Assembly (NCBI GenBank): GCA_039000515.1
Contig: JBCFYV010011172.1
Coordinates: 77,452,577 to 77,516,576, forward strand
From: Timema cristinae
Lineage: Eukaryota > Arthropoda > Insecta > Phasmatodea > Timematidae
DNA: 64,000 bases
Reading direction: 5' to 3'
Shown here: positions 63,362 to 64,000 of the stretch, piece by piece
Position numbering within the stretch: position 1 is the first letter of the stretch
How the letters are laid out: every line of letters begins with the position of its first letter
The notes under the pieces: generated by a model
What the model saw: only the letters and a program-made list of their open reading frames with translations
Databases searched by the model: none
Told to the model about the DNA's origin: nothing
Position numbers and translations under genes: made by a program

Positions 63362-64000
63362 ATCGTGGAGTGCGAGCCACTGGTGGCTTTATGCTTCATC
63401 AAATAAACTACAGCGCCCTAATCGATGAATAAAAACACCTCTATCCCACCAATAAAAACTCCAACGCCTCTATCCCACCAATTAATTAATAATAATCAAT
63501 TAACGATAATTTATTAACAATCATTAATAATCAAGAACCAATATGTCCGGGGTTTGTTGACTTTAGGGAAGGGGGAAATGAGGGGGGAGGAGGGGGGAAA
63601 TGTAGGTCAGGGGTGGGGAAAGGAAGCAGCCAATCAAAGAGCCAGGAGGGGGAAATGAGGGGGGGGGAAATGAGGGGGGGAGGGGGGAAATGTAGGTCAG
63701 GGGTGGGGAAAGGAAGCAGCCAATCAAAGAGCCAGGAGGGGGAAAAACAACAACCAATCACAGAACAGGAGAAGGGGTCACGTGACCCGTCTCGGCCAAT
63801 AGAAATGCGGGGATGACAGGGCCATCTAGCTACTACCTACGAGGGGGGGTGGTGGTAGGTGAGGACGTAATCAGCACTTGGGAAAAGGAACTCGCAGGTT
63901 GACCCACCTCGTCCAGCGTCTACAGGGAGAAAGTGATCCTCCTTACACTGGGGCGTGGGACTGAGAAAGCCTGATCTAAGCTACCAAAAACACAATTTCA
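63362..64000. repeat. Right arm of long inverted repeat, cut by window end
   Basis: Inverse of 53939-54482; the last base pairs with 53939, so the arm goes on outside. It is longer than the left arm because of an internal tandem duplication of roughly 100 bp: GGTCAGGGGTGGGGAAAGGA occurs at 63605 and 63696, and GCAGCCAATCAAAGAGCCAG at 63627 and 63717. CCAAT sites and the CACGTG are conserved. Frames of 64-76 codons here come from the G/C-rich repeat. Confidence 0.9.
63563..63700 (+). other. G-run tract with G-quadruplex potential
   Basis: Many runs of three to nine G separated by AAAT, A or GA, for example around 63570-63600 and 63648-63690. The pattern satisfies the usual four-G-run rule many times over. 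The left arm carries weaker C-runs on the plus strand at 54218-54275. Confidence 0.6.

Overview
The window looks like non-coding, repeat-dominated DNA from an animal nuclear genome, probably an invertebrate. The grounds are many tRNA-derived SINEs with Pol III A and B boxes, hAT elements with 8-bp target duplications, fold-back MITEs, TAA/GTT/CA microsatellites, minisatellites with 58-66 bp units and a strongly A+T-rich background. There are no operons, bacterial genes or CRISPR arrays. The octamer TAGGCCTA occurs four times. I cannot name the species. No conserved multi-exon gene is recognisable. Most open frames are read-through of SINEs or of minisatellites whose unit is a multiple of three.

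Layout. 1-240 is a GC-richer block. 0.2-22 kb holds SINEs, a clean hAT element (2900-3730), fold-back elements (about 1.2, 4.0, 12.0, 14.2 and 20.7 kb) and a pair of promoter-like repeats with TATA boxes (15989-16350 and 18700-19080). 22.4-45 kb holds four large tandem arrays: 63 bp (22480-23232), 66 bp (29845-31645), 60 bp (38010-38760) and 58 bp (43246-44955). Between them lie more SINEs, a hAT transposase relic (26855-27120) and a possible exon (41252-41441). 45-53 kb has a promoter-like segment with a 51-codon ORF (45265-45532), a second clean hAT element (48382-49191), short MITE hairpins and a near-perfect palindrome (51682-52006).

The most unusual part is 53.9-64 kb. Two long GC-rich inverted arms, 53939-54482 and 63362-64000 (the second cut by the window end), carry CCAAT boxes and a CACGTG E-box. 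They enclose about 8.9 kb. Inside are repeated TGACGTAATCA-type sites, a broken fragment resembling protein-primed type-B DNA polymerase of Polinton/adintovirus-like elements (about 55489-55660, minus), an unrecognised 285-aa reading frame (57000-57857, minus) built of a 119-aa unit repeated twice with a third copy cut off, and several internal segmental duplications. I read this tentatively as a decayed large mobile element or virus-derived insertion, later invaded by SINEs.

The SINEs fall into at least six tRNA-headed groups, called A to F here. A and B have different heads and bodies but share one 3' tail: a CCCGAACGGG stem-loop, then GTAAGACGCGGTGCTA, then a TAA run in A and some B copies. 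This is what is expected if both use the same LINE machinery. No such LINE is in the window.
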